Part shown: one piece after another, positions 47,160 through 58,415 of the stretch | Layout: the number at the start of each line of letters is the position of its first letter | Position numbering within the stretch: the first letter of the stretch is position 1 | DNA from: Rhizophagus clarus | Lineage: Eukaryota > Glomeromycota > Glomeromycetes > Glomerales > Glomeraceae | Assembly (NCBI GenBank): GCA_015698045.1 | Contig: BLAL01000068.1 | Span: forward strand, 248,001-312,000 | Length of the DNA: 64,000 nt | Direction: 5' to 3' | Made by a program: the position numbers and the translations under genes | The notes under the pieces: generated by a model | The model's database searches: none | Told to the model about the DNA's origin: nothing | What the model saw: only the letters and a program-made list of their open reading frames with translations

Positions 47160-48800
47160 CTATATAATATCCTCCTTTTTTCGCCCATTAAATATCTTTT
47201 TCCCGTTATGTAAAAGAAATTATAAATAAAAAATGATTTTCATCTCAATCCTTTAATTTTTCATTATTTCTCTTCTCTAGAATAAAATAATAACCATGGC
47301 GGCAATAATGGTAGCGTTTGCAGCTTCTACACATTTACCAACAAATTACCTTTACCCGGGAGACATTTCATTCCAAAAAGGAGATTTGCTTATTTGGGAA
47401 ACATTATTGTAAAAAAATCAATATATTTCAACTAAATTTTAGACTTACCTTTTGAATTTGAAATTCCTGGAGATGCTATTGTTTCGTTACATACACAATC
47501 TGGAAAAGTACAATACACTCTTTAAACGTAAACCAAAAAGAAGGAAATTCAATTGAAGTTCTAGTTCTGTTATCTAGGTGTATTATCTTCATCTGATCAA
47601 GAAATAAGACCATTTAGTAATAAAATCTCATGTAAAAAATCGTAAGGTCACTATATCTTGGCAAGCAGCTTTATCTCAAACATTCTTTGATGTGAATTAT
47701 GAAGCTCAACAAAATTAAAATGAACAATGGTTTTACACATGAACTACGTCAATTTTTGTGTACAGACGACCTGAAGAACGTCGAAGATTCACAACGGTTA
47801 ATGATGTTTTGATGACTCACGTGGGTACAAATCAATGTTTAAGTAGATACCTTGAATCCTTGATAAGGATTCCTTCAAATGTTCCTCCTACCAGTAAAAC
47901 AAAGTATATGTCAATTAGAAATCAAATTCGAATTAAAATCACTTTTTCACGGTCACGTCATAACGAGAGATATAATTATTGGAAGAAATTTCTTAGATGA
48001 TGCTATATGAGATTTTATGAATTACTTAGAATGTCCTTTCAGAAAAAAGAGGAAAAATTATATTGGCCCGTTTTTTTTTTCTTAGATTTTACATTGGTTT
48101 CCCAAGTTTCCCTGATTTTTCTTAATTTTTTCTCGTCTTTTTCTTTATAGTATTTTAATATTTTAATTTCTTTAAAATTTTTCCTTTTCATTTATTATTG
48201 GAAAGAAAAATCAAATTATGGTTTAATTAATTTCTAAGTTTTATAAGGGAACGCTTTTTTAATTTTTAATTTTAATTTTTATATTTTATTTTATTCAAAT
48301 CGACAAGGAAAAAAAAAATTAGTTAATAGGGAATTGTCGCGCTCTTTTTCGTAGCAATTCTCTACGTCAACTTGGATTTTTGCAATTTTCAAAAAAATCC
48401 ATTGTTTTATTTTCTTTCTTTTTTCTTTATAGAAAATATACCTGGTATAGTGTTTATATTTAAAAATAAAAATAGAATAACAAAAAAAAATACGAACTAT
48501 TTTCCGTTGAAACTTCTGCGCCATGTAATTTCGTCGAAATATTGTTTTTTTTCTCGATTTTTCTCGCTTCCAAAATTGTGAAACCAAATCCAACTATTTG
48601 ACCAAACATTTGGCTGACATTTCGAAGTTAGTTAAGGGATGTGCAACAAAAAATTTTTTAATCTTCTATATATGGAGGCATTATGTTGCAATTTAGACGT
48701 GCTCCTCATATTTCATTAATTTATACGAACATTCAGTTCGTGTAATAGAAAATATTAGAATACTTTTCAATTGGATGAAGAAAATTTTTTAAAATTCGGT
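47160..48800 (+). repeat. Segmental duplication around an arrestin-like gene, copy 3 (inverted, decayed)
   Basis: In opposite orientation to copies 1 and 2. It holds the arrestin coding relic, then the downstream part (GGAAAGAAA, TCAAATTATGGTTTAATT), and ends with AACATTTGGCTGACATTTCG and ATTTATACGAACATTCAGTTCG, the inverse of the distal ends of copies 1 and 2. It is clearly older or more decayed than the other two. Confidence 0.7.
47296..48040 (+). pseudogene. Arrestin-like gene, heavily broken copy
   Basis: Starts ATGGCGGCAATAATGG, like the intact gene (MAAIM), and can be followed as fragments: LPFEFEIPGDAI near 47447-47480, VQYTL near 47509-47522, and RIPSNVPPTSKTKYMSIRNQ near 47867-47926 in the frame 47758-48000. 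Several frame breaks and an internal deletion separate them. Confidence 0.75.
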
Positions 48801-49170
48801 TTTGTTTAATATCGGAATATTGGATTTTTTTTTTTTTTTTTTTTTTTTTTTGTCGGAATTAAAGAGTTCCATTTAATACACTTCACAAAAGAAACACAAG
48901 AAACACAAGAAAAATAGCCAAAATGAAATTTTTAATAAATTAGCGGAAATATTGAGAATTTGTGTTTAACATTCTTTTGTATTATATTTTATTTTTTTAG
49001 ATAGTAACTTTAACAACAAATTTGCGAGAGGTAACTCACAATACGAAAAATAATTCATTGTGTGACTGAACGCTAATCTTCCTGATACATTTATTTTTGA
49101 AACAATGTTAAACTTTATTGTAAACTACGATCGAAGGAAGAGTATTACACTACGGGGATATTTGGTTTAG
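48801..49170. other. Intergenic, poly-T rich
   Basis: Contains a T run of more than 25 bases at 48826-48852 and a short ACAAGAAACACAAGAAA repeat at about 48890-48912. No gene seen. Confidence 0.5.
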
Positions 49171-49179
49171 TCATATTGC

Positions 49180-49747
49180 GGGTCTGGTTCATTTCACCGA
49201 CAATTAATTCACCGACAATCACTTCGTCGACACACGTTTCGCCGACAGGGTCATTTCACCGACAAACGTTTCACCGACAGTCATCTCACCGACAGTCATC
49301 ACCGCCGCCGGTACAAATTAAAATTCTTTTTATAAAGCATTTTTTTTTCCCTTTTTTTACCCATTACAGCTAATATAATAGTTTTTTTTTTTTAAAAAAA
49401 AAAAAATACTTAATATATAGGGAAAAAAACTTAAACATTAATCTTATGTTCATTACCAATTGGAAGGAACAATTAAAAATATTTATATATATTGAGATTT
49501 AATCTGAAAATATAAATATTTATTCTTATATACACACTATCTCGTATTATATAATAACAATAATTTTGGCTGTCTTGTACAGTTGTATAATGAAAAAAAA
49601 TTATATTCAATTTTATTGTGATATATGTAAGTGTCGGTGAAACGACTTGTCGGTGAGATGATCCTGTCGTCGAAACGTTTGTCGGTGAAATGTTTGTCGG
49701 TGAATTGATTGTCGGTGAAGTGATTGTCGGTGAGTTAGACGCGACCC
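49180..49747. mobile_element. Non-autonomous foldback/MULE-like element with arrayed inverted ends
   Basis: 568 bp with ends GGGTC...GACCC. Each end is a tandem array of about 15-18-bp units with the core CACCGACA (TTCACCGACAATCA and variants): 49195-49305 in plus sense and 49632-49736 in inverse sense. It is flanked by TCATATTGC (49171-49179) and TCATATTTGC (49748-49757), a 9-10-bp target duplication differing by one T. Such a duplication length with G-starting ends fits Mutator-like elements, and arrayed inverted ends fit foldback elements. The centre (about 49310-49630) is AT-rich and non-coding. The SPTITSPT-like frames in both arms are by-products of the repeat. Confidence 0.75.
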
Positions 49748-49757
49748 TCATATTTGC

Positions 49758-50439
49758 ATAGATAGATTTTGGTATCATTGGGGTATCGAGTTAGTAGAGT
49801 ATTATATATATACTGTAAATACTAAGCATTTCTTGTATTGTGATAACTATTGATAATAAAGAAATGCACGTTATATCGCAAAAAGTGTAAGCGATAAATA
49901 ATCGTGTGATGACACTTTATGTAGAAGATAGCATAGTTAAAAATTTTAGAAAAAATATGAAAATAATAATAATAGTAGGAAAAAGATGATGGAAAATTCG
50001 GTAAACGCCGACGACTAAATGTGATGAGAAAAAAATGGATCCACTTATAAAAAATCCAGCTCTACAAAAATATTTTCATGTTTTATGTACGATATTAAGA
50101 GTATGTCAAACTATTAAAATCGCAAATTTTAGTTATACCATCGTTTCTTAGTTCTTCTTGTCATTATAAACTGATTGTTTTTGTAGAAAAATTGACTAGC
50201 TAAAATCATTTTTATTTGAAAGGAGATACTAAATAATTTGTAGAAAAAAATGTTATTAAAGGATACAATAAAATAAAATAATTACAAATTATCCATGTAT
50301 TGTGTATATAACAATTATTGCAAAATGAGAGTTTTTTTCTTTTTATAGTCGTTAGTGATTTCTAACCTATCAATCCATCTTTGAGATTAATTCGGTATAT
50401 TGAAACTTGAGATGTTATAATTCTTGAATTAACAGCTTT
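49758..50439. other. Intergenic, nothing recognised
   Basis: AT-rich DNA with no supported frame. Confidence 0.4.
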
Positions 50440-50841
50440 TAAGTTAATTCTCTTAGCTATGAGATCTTGGAGTATAGCTTACTATTAGGTTCCAAAGATT
50501 TAAAAAAGACCTTATATAATTCTTTTGCAAAATTCTTTTATTAGGCAATACTTCACATAAATTCTTTTAAGATAAATTGTAGAATTTAATAAATGGAATA
50601 AAGTGATTTAAGGCACTCTTCAAAACATTAAGTCATGTTTTGAATAGTTTGTGATAACAGAAGGAAGTTCTGGATTTCGTGCATGTTCCCATTTAAGAAC
50701 GCGTTCCCAAACTTGAATTTCATTCATTTGAAGATATCGTTTTGAATTATCGAGTTCAAAAAGTTTTTTCGGAATTATGAAGTTACTTAATGAGTTGAAA
50801 ATCTTAACTGGATCTTCTGCTATTAAATCAGTATAATACAT
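50440..50841 (-). pseudogene. BTB/BACK-type protein fragment
   Basis: EDPVKIFNSLSNFIIPKKLF, LQMNEIQVWERVLKWEHARN and PELPSVITNYSKHDLMF match the BACK region of the BTB-BACK-TLDc/Kelch proteins that are numerous in Rhizophagus. After the stop at 50620 the same protein can be followed with further stops (KEFM, FAKELYKVFFKSLEPNSK) to about 50440. The BTB part upstream and the rest downstream are absent. A decayed fragment. Confidence 0.75.
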
Positions 50842-51992
50842 TTGAAGTCAGAGAAAAAAGAATCATTTTCGAACTCGTTTGATATATCAAGTTAAAATTT
50901 TGTTTCATTCAACCTGCTTTATTTGCTTTTTTTTCGAACAAAAAAAGATTATAAATGGTGAATTTCTGTAGAATAAGTTTATTGGTAGCAATTAGGATTT
51001 TAAATATAGTGAATTATTATATCATTTAAAGGTAGTTTACAACTACTATAAATATACCTGAATTAATTCATCATTATAAATACTTTTCTTACCTTAGGTA
51101 CATAAAATTTCGGGAAAAATATCTGGTAATTTCTTTCAAAGTTTCAAGTAAATTTTGTGTTAATTTGACAATAATTTTTTACCAGCCATAATATCGTTGT
51201 GGATGGTTCAACTTTATATAATTAGTTACTGTATTTTATTCTGATACAACGTTACGATGTTACATTTTGTTGACGCGTGACTAAAATTCCGTAAAGTGCT
51301 AGACGGGATAAAAAAATTACTTTTTCATGTTTATTATAACGATAACTATAAGTCGTTTTTTGTATATCAAAAGTTTTGATAAAATAATTGAAATAATGAT
51401 AATTACATCGACTAGATGAAATATTATATTATTTTTTTTTTAGTAATCAAGTAATTAAATTTAAAATTCTATATAATTTGAAATATTTCACATTCTACAG
51501 AAAAATCTTTAAATAAACTTTTCATAAGAAAGATTTATTCTACTCTGAAAATTTCAGCCAAAATATTTGGTAAGTGCCAAAGTTCTTCATTTTTCTTTAT
51601 ATTATTAGTTGATAAAATTTTTCGTAAATAAGTAGAACGTTAATGTAAAATAACTATGAGAACGAAATATTTTTATATAAGGGGTCATTGCCAATTTCAA
51701 TAGTAACATCATAATATTCTTCATCGTTTAACACTTCGAATAAATTATTTTCAAAAAAAAATATGAGGAAAAAATTTGTGATCAGTTCAGCCTTGTATGT
51801 AATAGCTATTTCATGGGAAGTCGTGGTTATAGATCTATTATTGGTTAAACCTGGATAATTTTTATCCGTCCAGACTCATACGGGTATCAAAGAAAAAATT
51901 ATCCGTCACCTAAAAATTTTTAAATGATAATGAGACCGAGGCTGATTTATGAAAATATCAATAAGAAATAATATTTGGTACAACGTTAAAAT
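50842..51992. other. Intergenic, nothing recognised
   Basis: AT-rich DNA with no supported frame. No intact BTB half was found upstream of the BACK fragment. Confidence 0.4.
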
Positions 51993-52160
51993 TTTATGAT
52001 ATGTGACAAAATTTTGCATCAACGAAAATTCACGTAATATTTTTATTGCGGTATAACGTTCTTTTCTCCTAACTTAATATGAGTTAAGCTATAATAACAT
52101 TTATCGTCATGTTCCGATAAAACTTACATAAAGTTACAAATTACACCCTATAAAAAATTT
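51993..52160 (+). repeat. Dispersed repeat, copy 1
   Basis: Matches 63152-63312 in the same orientation: TATGATATGTGACAAA, GAAAATTCACGT, GTTCTTTTCTCCTAACTTAA, TATCGTCATGTTCCGAT, ACTTACATAAAGTTACAA and CCTATAAAAAATTTTTG. Copy 1 has a few small insertions. Beyond the 3' end the two loci diverge at once. Probably the end of a mobile element of unknown class. Confidence 0.7.
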
Positions 52161-52689
52161 TTGATATATTCCGAATTTATTGAACCATTTATATTTCAAG
52201 CTAAAATTTAGTATTAGGAAAATACCCCAAGATATTCCAATTTTGTATTCATATTGAAAGTGTCCTGGTTGTATCCCGATTATTTAACAATTAAGGATTA
52301 CCAAACTGTAGTAAATATTTTTTATTCTTTTCTATTATGAACGTACCAATTATGTAAAGTTCCATCTCTACCTTTTCTTTGAAAGTCGAATTCATTCATG
52401 CATAGTCAGTGTGGCTTTGTAAAGCCATCCTTGACTCCATCTTGTCCTTCTAAGAACTCTGCTATGGATTCGGAAGTGTTAAGCTTAGAACCAGAGAACA
52501 GGAAATGGAAAAGCTTAAACAAGTTAGACAAGCCAAAGAAGCCAGAGAACGGGAAGCTATAGTATTTTCAATAAAGTTTATTTAAAATGTGATAATACCG
52601 ATCAATTGCACAACTACTCAGCTAGCAATCAGACTAATATTCGACTTGAATTCTTGAACCATGATCGAATATTTTAAAGTTTAAATTAA
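52161..52689. other. Intergenic with a coiled-coil coding scrap
   Basis: 52491-52563 on the plus strand translates as an E/K/R/Q-rich helix (REQEMEKLKQVRQAKEARER), followed quickly by a stop. Its composition is far less AT-rich than the surroundings, so it is probably a fragment of a gene or element. The rest shows nothing. Confidence 0.35.
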
Positions 52690-53720
52690 TTTACACTTTT
52701 TTTTTTAACTTTTTTTAAACTCTCCTTCGTTTTTCTTCTTTTTTCCTTTATCCAATCTTTTGTCCTTTTTCTTTCGTTGTCCTTTACCTTCCTTCCCTTT
52801 CCCCTGTCTTTTTTCTACTTTCTGGCCTTTCATACTTTCTGTTGAAAAACGAAACTTTTTATGCGATTCTATCAGTCTCCTTAGACGCGAAATTTTGAAA
52901 GTTTTTTTTTATTTTTATTTCAACGAACTTTACTAACAGTTCATTATTTCTTTTGTAGACGGCTGGTTCTTTGGAGTATCTAGGCGCGTAAGAAATTTGG
53001 TGAGTGAGTATTTTTTCTTTGAACTAATTCGATTAATGAAACGATTACTAACGTCTCGTGTTTTTTATCTATTAGGTGACTTTTCGGCTTTTTGGATGCA
53101 CAGTTGATGTTGTTATTTTGCAGCTTAAATTTTTGTTTTTAACAAGCTATTGCTGACAGTTTATTTTTTCTTATAGATGACCAGTTTCAATTTAGAAGCG
53201 TGAAAATGTTAACGCTTTTTTTAGTAGGAATCTGGTCAAATTTGATTCCAGATCTCAGGTAAGTTTCGAAAAAAAAATCCGAGAACTTTAATAAAAAACA
53301 TTAAAAAAAATTATTTTTTAAATATCATTTATTTTGATACTAGGATCCATAGGTAAGTTTTCGTTCAAAAATTTATTAAAAAAAATATGCTTTATTAAGG
53401 TTTTTTTTTTAGGACTTTGTATACCGATTTTCCAGGTAAAGAATAAAATTTTTCTAGAATTTTTCTAGAACTTTGTTAAAAAAAAGATTTTAACTTTTTT
53501 TTCGGTTTGTAGGGACTTTAACTTCTTTCAAGCGCTCCAATACTTAGCAAGTCTAAAAACTTTTTTTTTCCTTAAAAATAACATTTTCTTCTATTTTTTG
53601 TAGGTCTCTGGAGAATGTTTTATCCAACTTTCATGGAAGAAATTTCAAAGTTATTTATTGAAGGTGTTTTTTCATTTATCATACGTTACATATTGGACTT
53701 ATCAGGTAAACAATTTCTTA
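52690..53720 (+). repeat. Dispersed repeat of intron-like units, copy 3, with mini-exon series
   Basis: 52890-53215 repeats the grammar seen at 17.5 kb (TTTACTAACAG...TTTTGTAG|ACGGCTGGTTCTTTGG; ATTACTAACGTC...TCTATTAG|GTGACTTTTCGG; TTGCTGACAG...CTTATAG|ATGACCAG). After it come short blocks bounded by good splice sites: 53228-53258 (ends CTCAG|GTAAGT), 53344-53352 (CATAG|GTAAGT), 53413-53435 (TTCCAG|GTAAAG), and 53604-53663 (starts after TTTTGTAG, ends GAAG|GTGTTT). The blocks are too short and too frame-inconsistent to be protein. They could be a spliced non-coding RNA or a repeat made of duplicated introns. A pyrimidine-rich tract lies at 52715-52830. Confidence 0.6.
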
Positions 53721-54313
53721 CATTTATAATTTTTGTTCATTAAATTATGTAACCTTAAATAGTTTTGCAAATTTTAGAGAGGTCTTCATAATAGATTAAG
53801 TACCATCTGTGAAAAAATGGAAGTAGTATTATCCTGCAAATATATTAAAAATGTATCTTGATAATATTCCGTTTGCATTCAATAAATTTACTGAGTGCTT
53901 TTGAATAATCTCAGTATAAATCATCTAATAATATTCTTGTTTAAATTTGTAAAATTTACCGAGTATAATTTGAGTGTTTTCGGATAATAATATTCCAAAA
54001 AATGATCACTTTTCGAAGTGGACCATAATAATAAAATTCGAAACATTTCGGAATACAAAAACCAGTTAAAAATCGGAGTATATTCATAAAAAATTTTTTA
54101 TATGGATACATACATACTGCATGAAGTTTGTTACATTTTTAAAAACACCAAAATATTATTTTAATTGTGCTAAGTTTATAAAAAAAAAAATAGAAGAAAC
54201 ATAATTTTTCTGTATAAAAGTAATTCTTATTTAGTCTTCATTGCAGAAAAAATAAGTAAAAATTAAAAATATAAATTCTGACTTTAAAGCAATTATAGAA
54301 AATGAAAAGTAGG
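53721..54313. other. Intergenic, nothing recognised
   Basis: AT-rich DNA, probably including the 3' untranslated region of the F-box-like gene at its right end. Confidence 0.4.
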
Positions 54314-54751
54314 TTAAATAGCATCATTCGATATTATCTTTTCTTGATACTGTACATTCCTGTCCCAGAAATTTTGATATGCGTATTCCTCATATTCATG
54401 CTGTAAAGTCAAAAAATCCGGAAAGATTTGTTTTTTAAGTTGATTAGGGATTATAGTTAAAATTTGCCATAACTCTAAAAACACATGGACAATTGGTTTT
54501 GCATAAAAAAGTTCCTCAATGAATTGTTGATTAGGAAGTATATCAATTTTATACTTCTTATTCCATTCTAAAGTTTCTCTTGCACAATCAATTCTATGAT
54601 AGATTATTCTCTTTCTGTCTTGTAATAATAAAGATAGGGCAACTTCATGCCAACATTTATTCACAAACAAGTAATCATATAGACAGTCATAATTAAATTC
54701 AAAGATTGTTCTGAGGATAATATTATTCTCTAAAGCTTCTAATGTAGCCAT
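54314..54751 (-). CDS. Small F-box-like protein
   Basis: 145 residues from MATLEALENN. The N-terminal part, ILRTIFEFNYDCLYDYLFVN then KCWHEVALSLLLQDRK, follows the F-box pattern used widely in Rhizophagus (I..IF......L..CLLVNR.WC..A...LW), in which the L/I positions and the VN..W core contact Skp1. The rest is helical, without the leucine-rich repeats that usually make these proteins 400-500 residues long. It is therefore a short or truncated member. It could serve as an SCF ubiquitin-ligase adaptor, but no substrate part is evident. Start chosen at the only sensible Met; no intron required. Confidence 0.55.
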   Translation of the reverse strand: MATLEALENNIILRTIFEFNYDCLYDYLFVNKCWHEVALSLLLQDRKRIIYHRIDCARETLEWNKKYKIDILPNQQFIEELFYAKPIVHVFLELWQILTIIPNQLKKQIFPDFLTLQHEYEEYAYQNFWDRNVQYQEKIISNDAI

Positions 54752-56438
54752 ATCAAATAATGGATGTTTATGGTCCGAAGCAGAGAAAAGTGGAAAAATT
54801 TAATTTTCAGAGTGAAATAAAATAAGATTACACAGCTTAATAGTAATTATTATATATCATGAGTAATATATAACAGACTTACGTAATGCCTCCTAATCAT
54901 AAAATTTCATTATGATACTTTTGTTAGTCTGTTCTAAAAAAAATGTGTAAATAACACTATTATTTGTGCAATGTCTATTTATAAGTAATCATAACTGAAA
55001 AAAAAAGGTATGTGACTGTGAATCGTACGTCATATTTCGTAATGTATATGATTCTTTTGATCACTATGAGTTCTGCAGTGACCAAAATGACCTCAAATGA
55101 CTCCAATGACTGTCATTTCTTGAACCAGAACTAGTTTTCATTATGCATATCATCTACATTTTCAATATCTGATTTTTTAATTTTTCAGGATTGTTCCAAA
55201 GAAGCACGAGATTTGGCTTGTTTGCATCTTGCATCTATTGTTGATTTAAATAAAAATACATCCAGGGATATTATACAGATGAACAAACAATTCGTAATTT
55301 TTAGGATTTGGCTGGATTTTACCAAAATTTGACTAGATTTTGACCGGATGTTTGTAATACAAGTGAGATTCGAAAGTATTTATTTTAAGATCCAACGTTT
55401 TTAATGATTTTTTTTTAATTATGGGAAATCCTATAAATTTACACAACGTTTCTATTACTTCAGTATTTAGTGATTGCATTTGTCAAACATAACCGAATCC
55501 GTTAAGCCTTTCACCAAAGTATGTACTGTATGTATCTTGAATGTCACCTTCAGGGATGAGTTCCAGATAAAGAAAGAGGTACTATATACATGGGTTACTG
55601 TGACCCACGTTATATGACAGTTAAAATAATAATTTTTAAAAAAGTCTATTTGGAGAATTTTTTTAAACAAGGAAATAAATAGATAAAGGACTTGTTTGAC
55701 AGCGATGGAAAAACATAATTAGCAAATGTTTAAAATGAATCATTCAACTCATAAAACTATCATATATATAGTGGAAGCATATGAAAAATACGAAATATCT
55801 TCTAGACGTAAAAATAGTGTATTAAAGTTTAAATTAGCATAGTATTATATATATTCAATTAATGCTGTAAGGTTTATTTTATATTTCAGATTCAATAATT
55901 GGGGTCGCATAATTTTAATGCGTGAGTATTATATTATCCAAGTCTTTTATCCTTACTTTTGTACGTTTAAAACATAAAATTACATTGAGTAATATTCATT
56001 TTGAGGCCTGTTAAAATTAGAATCGATTCAATCCATAAATTATTTAGTGATCATTTCATTTCACTCTGGATTTACTTGTTTCTGATTGAACAGAGGTTGG
56101 GAACTTGCTGCCGAAAATTTTAATGGAATTATTAACTATCAAAATATTTTTACAGAAACAATAATATTCTTCCCCTTTTTTAAAATACATTTACTAGTTT
56201 CTGCGGTCAAGACAAATTATATAGTGCATCATTCATAATAGTAATCTGATTAACTTATCCTTATATATTAAGCTTAACTTGATCTAAGCTTTAAAATAAA
56301 AAGATGTATTATTAACTGATTACCATTAGGTAATTGATTGGAATATATAGAATCTTATAATATGTGTTTATATTAATCATATGATTTTGCATCTAATTAT
56401 CTGCTTCTCCTCTGTTTACGTAATCAATTATTAGCAAA
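54752..56438. other. Intergenic, no gene supported
   Basis: Includes the promoter side of the F-box-like gene. 55190-55330 translates in pieces (KEARDLACLHLASIVDLN) but soon meets stops; it may be a decayed exon. The frame at 55467-55670 shows no family. Confidence 0.35.
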
Positions 56439-56453
56439 TGACTTGAAATACAA

Positions 56454-57762
56454 TTTATTTATTTATTTAACTGAAGCAAGTTGTGGGATACCTTCACAGG
56501 TCGAAGACAGACAAGAAATTACTATCTAAACTTAGCAAAGCATATGTACACTACCCAAGACAGGACTGGTTACCTGAACCCAACACAACCCGCCGTTAAT
56601 GGTAAATCGACCCCGAGAGTCGCAAAGTTAATCTAAAGATTAACTTTGTAGCTAACGGTGAGGATAAAAACAAATAAAGGTATACGGTTAGTAAAATAAA
56701 GGAACTACAATAGGATAGAAGGCTATATTAAAAGGGGTAAACTACAAACACTACACCACTAAGAAAATGACAAATAAACTACATAAAAAAAAAACTCTGA
56801 ATCTACTACAATCAATTTAAAAGTGCTAACACCAGCTTCAGGATGTCCGCTTTGTCCAGAGTGGAGTTAGCTGTCTTCTGCTTCTTGTTCTTGGACGGAG
56901 GGTTGCGCTTCACTGAGCATGACGAACCTGGCTTGGACGAAGACTTGGGCGAACCTTGGGCTCCACTATCTTTCTTGGAGCATTTTTGAGATGACCGTGC
57001 TGAATTCTTACCAGAATTCTTTTTAGGAGGACGACCGCTTGTACGATACCATTTGAACTCAGTTCTTTCATAGACAAAGGGGGATTCTAACACCATCTTT
57101 AAATCCTCGTAGTTTTCGAAGTATCCCAACAATGTCACGTGGTCAGTACCTTGCTTGAGGAATTTATAGGCCTTAAGGCCTTAATCCTTAGAAAAAGAAT
57201 CTCGTTTATCATAATCCTGGATAAGTAGAGGGTCCGTAGTTACAGACACTGGTAGTCCTTCTACTTTTACGGTGAACGTAGATTGGTTATGTCTTTGTTT
57301 GAGAGTCCATCGCCCAGGAAACCAGCGAACTTCAAGGTTGTATAGTCGATGACACCATTTACCTCCATCGAACGCTTGAAGAGTGAAATCATTGAAGGCT
57401 ATCTTTAGGCGAACAGTACAATATTTATGTTGCGCTTTGATAGATATCGATGCGACTTGGCCTCAGGTAGTGAGGTGTGTCAAGAGAGTTTCTGGGGACC
57501 ATTCTGCTGGGACGTCATAAAGCATGACATCTCTAACGTTGTTTTTGAGATTGTCAGGTAATATCCTTCATGACGATCATTTTAGTGATCTTCTTGGAAT
57601 TTTTGTCTGCTGACTTTTGGGAGTATCCTTGCCTTTTTTGTGCTGATCATTCTATTTTTTCGCCCCTGACTTATCTTTACCAGATTTGGAAGTCAGCGTC
57701 GAGGAGCTAGCTTGAACAGGAATAGGCTCGGGTATTTCCTCCGATATTATCCTAGAAGATTG
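56454..57762 (-). mobile_element. LINE-type insertion fragment with (TTTA)n tail and 15-bp target duplication
   Basis: A perfect duplication TGACTTGAAATACAA lies at 56439-56453 and 57763-57777. The inserted 1,309 bp begins with the tail (TTTA)n at 56454-56469, so the element points to the minus strand. Inside is an ORF1-like coding remnant (56812 to about 57750) followed by about 340 bp of 3' sequence. Base composition is clearly less AT-rich than the surroundings. No reverse transcriptase is present between the ORF and the tail. Confidence 0.85.
56812..57750 (-). pseudogene. LINE ORF1-like remnant
   Basis: The open C-terminal part (57138-56812) reads VTLLGYFENYEDLKMVLESP, KWYRTSGRPPKKNSGKNS, a Lys/Ser-rich basic tail (KKDSGAQGSPKSSSKPG) and a terminal helix DKADILKLVLALLN. 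Upstream in the same frame are recognisable parts (KWCHRLYNLEVRWFPGRWTL, FTVKVEGLPVSVT) interrupted by two in-frame stops (near 57182 and 57463). From memory, this matches the nucleic-acid-binding first protein of Rhizophagus LINEs. The 5' end is lost by truncation. Confidence 0.6.
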
Positions 57763-57777
57763 TGACTTGAAATACAA

Positions 57778-58415
57778 CAACAATAGCAATTCTTATAAAA
57801 TAATATCTGAATCCAATTCAAATATCTTAATCGATCATCACGTGATTTTTGACACAAATATTGGATCTTTTATACCGATTTGATTGGTACTTTTTGTTTG
57901 TGTTATGATTCCTTTTTGAGAGCATGCTGTGTCTTGATCCCAAGCCAGAAAAATTACACTTAGGAAAAACGTTCAAAACAAACCAAAAGTCTTCGTAATA
58001 ACAACGTATAGATGCGAGGAAGTCGGAAGAGATGAGTATTATAATGACAAAAATAAAAATGGGAGGAAAACTTAACATTTGCTAATATATTTGGCCCAAG
58101 TGATTTTTTGTGTAAAAACATTGTTTCTAAACACTGTTTCTTCTTATAAGCAAATAACTTTTCGTTAAAAAACCCAGTGAAGCGGTGGCTCACGAGATAG
58201 ATAAACGCACTTTTATTATGGTGTCGCTATTTTTTTTTGTCTGACGAGGAGACTTCTTATTTGGACTAATGATTATCAATCACATTCCATATAAAACGTA
58301 CGATTTTAAAATGATTTGTCAAACTGTTACATTACATTATCGTGCATTACTGTTATGTTTCTAATGCATGTAATAATTAAATAAAAATAAATAAAAATAA
58401 AGAATTTTTAGGTGT
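57778..58415. other. Intergenic; upstream region of the plus-strand kinase locus
   Basis: Two overlapping minus-strand frames (57827-58193) have no recognisable domain and I do not call them. The TATAAATA plus TGCGCAATT pair found before the other two kinase genes is not visible here, which fits loss of the promoter of the locus at 58416. Confidence 0.4.

Noticed and set aside
49176-49778. Two SPTITSPT-like repeat proteins on opposite strands
   Set aside because: They are translations of the CACCGACA arrays in the two inverted arms of one non-coding element.
57827-58193. Two overlapping hydrophobic minus-strand frames
   Set aside because: They overlap in different frames, have no family resemblance, and sit in AT-rich flank DNA.
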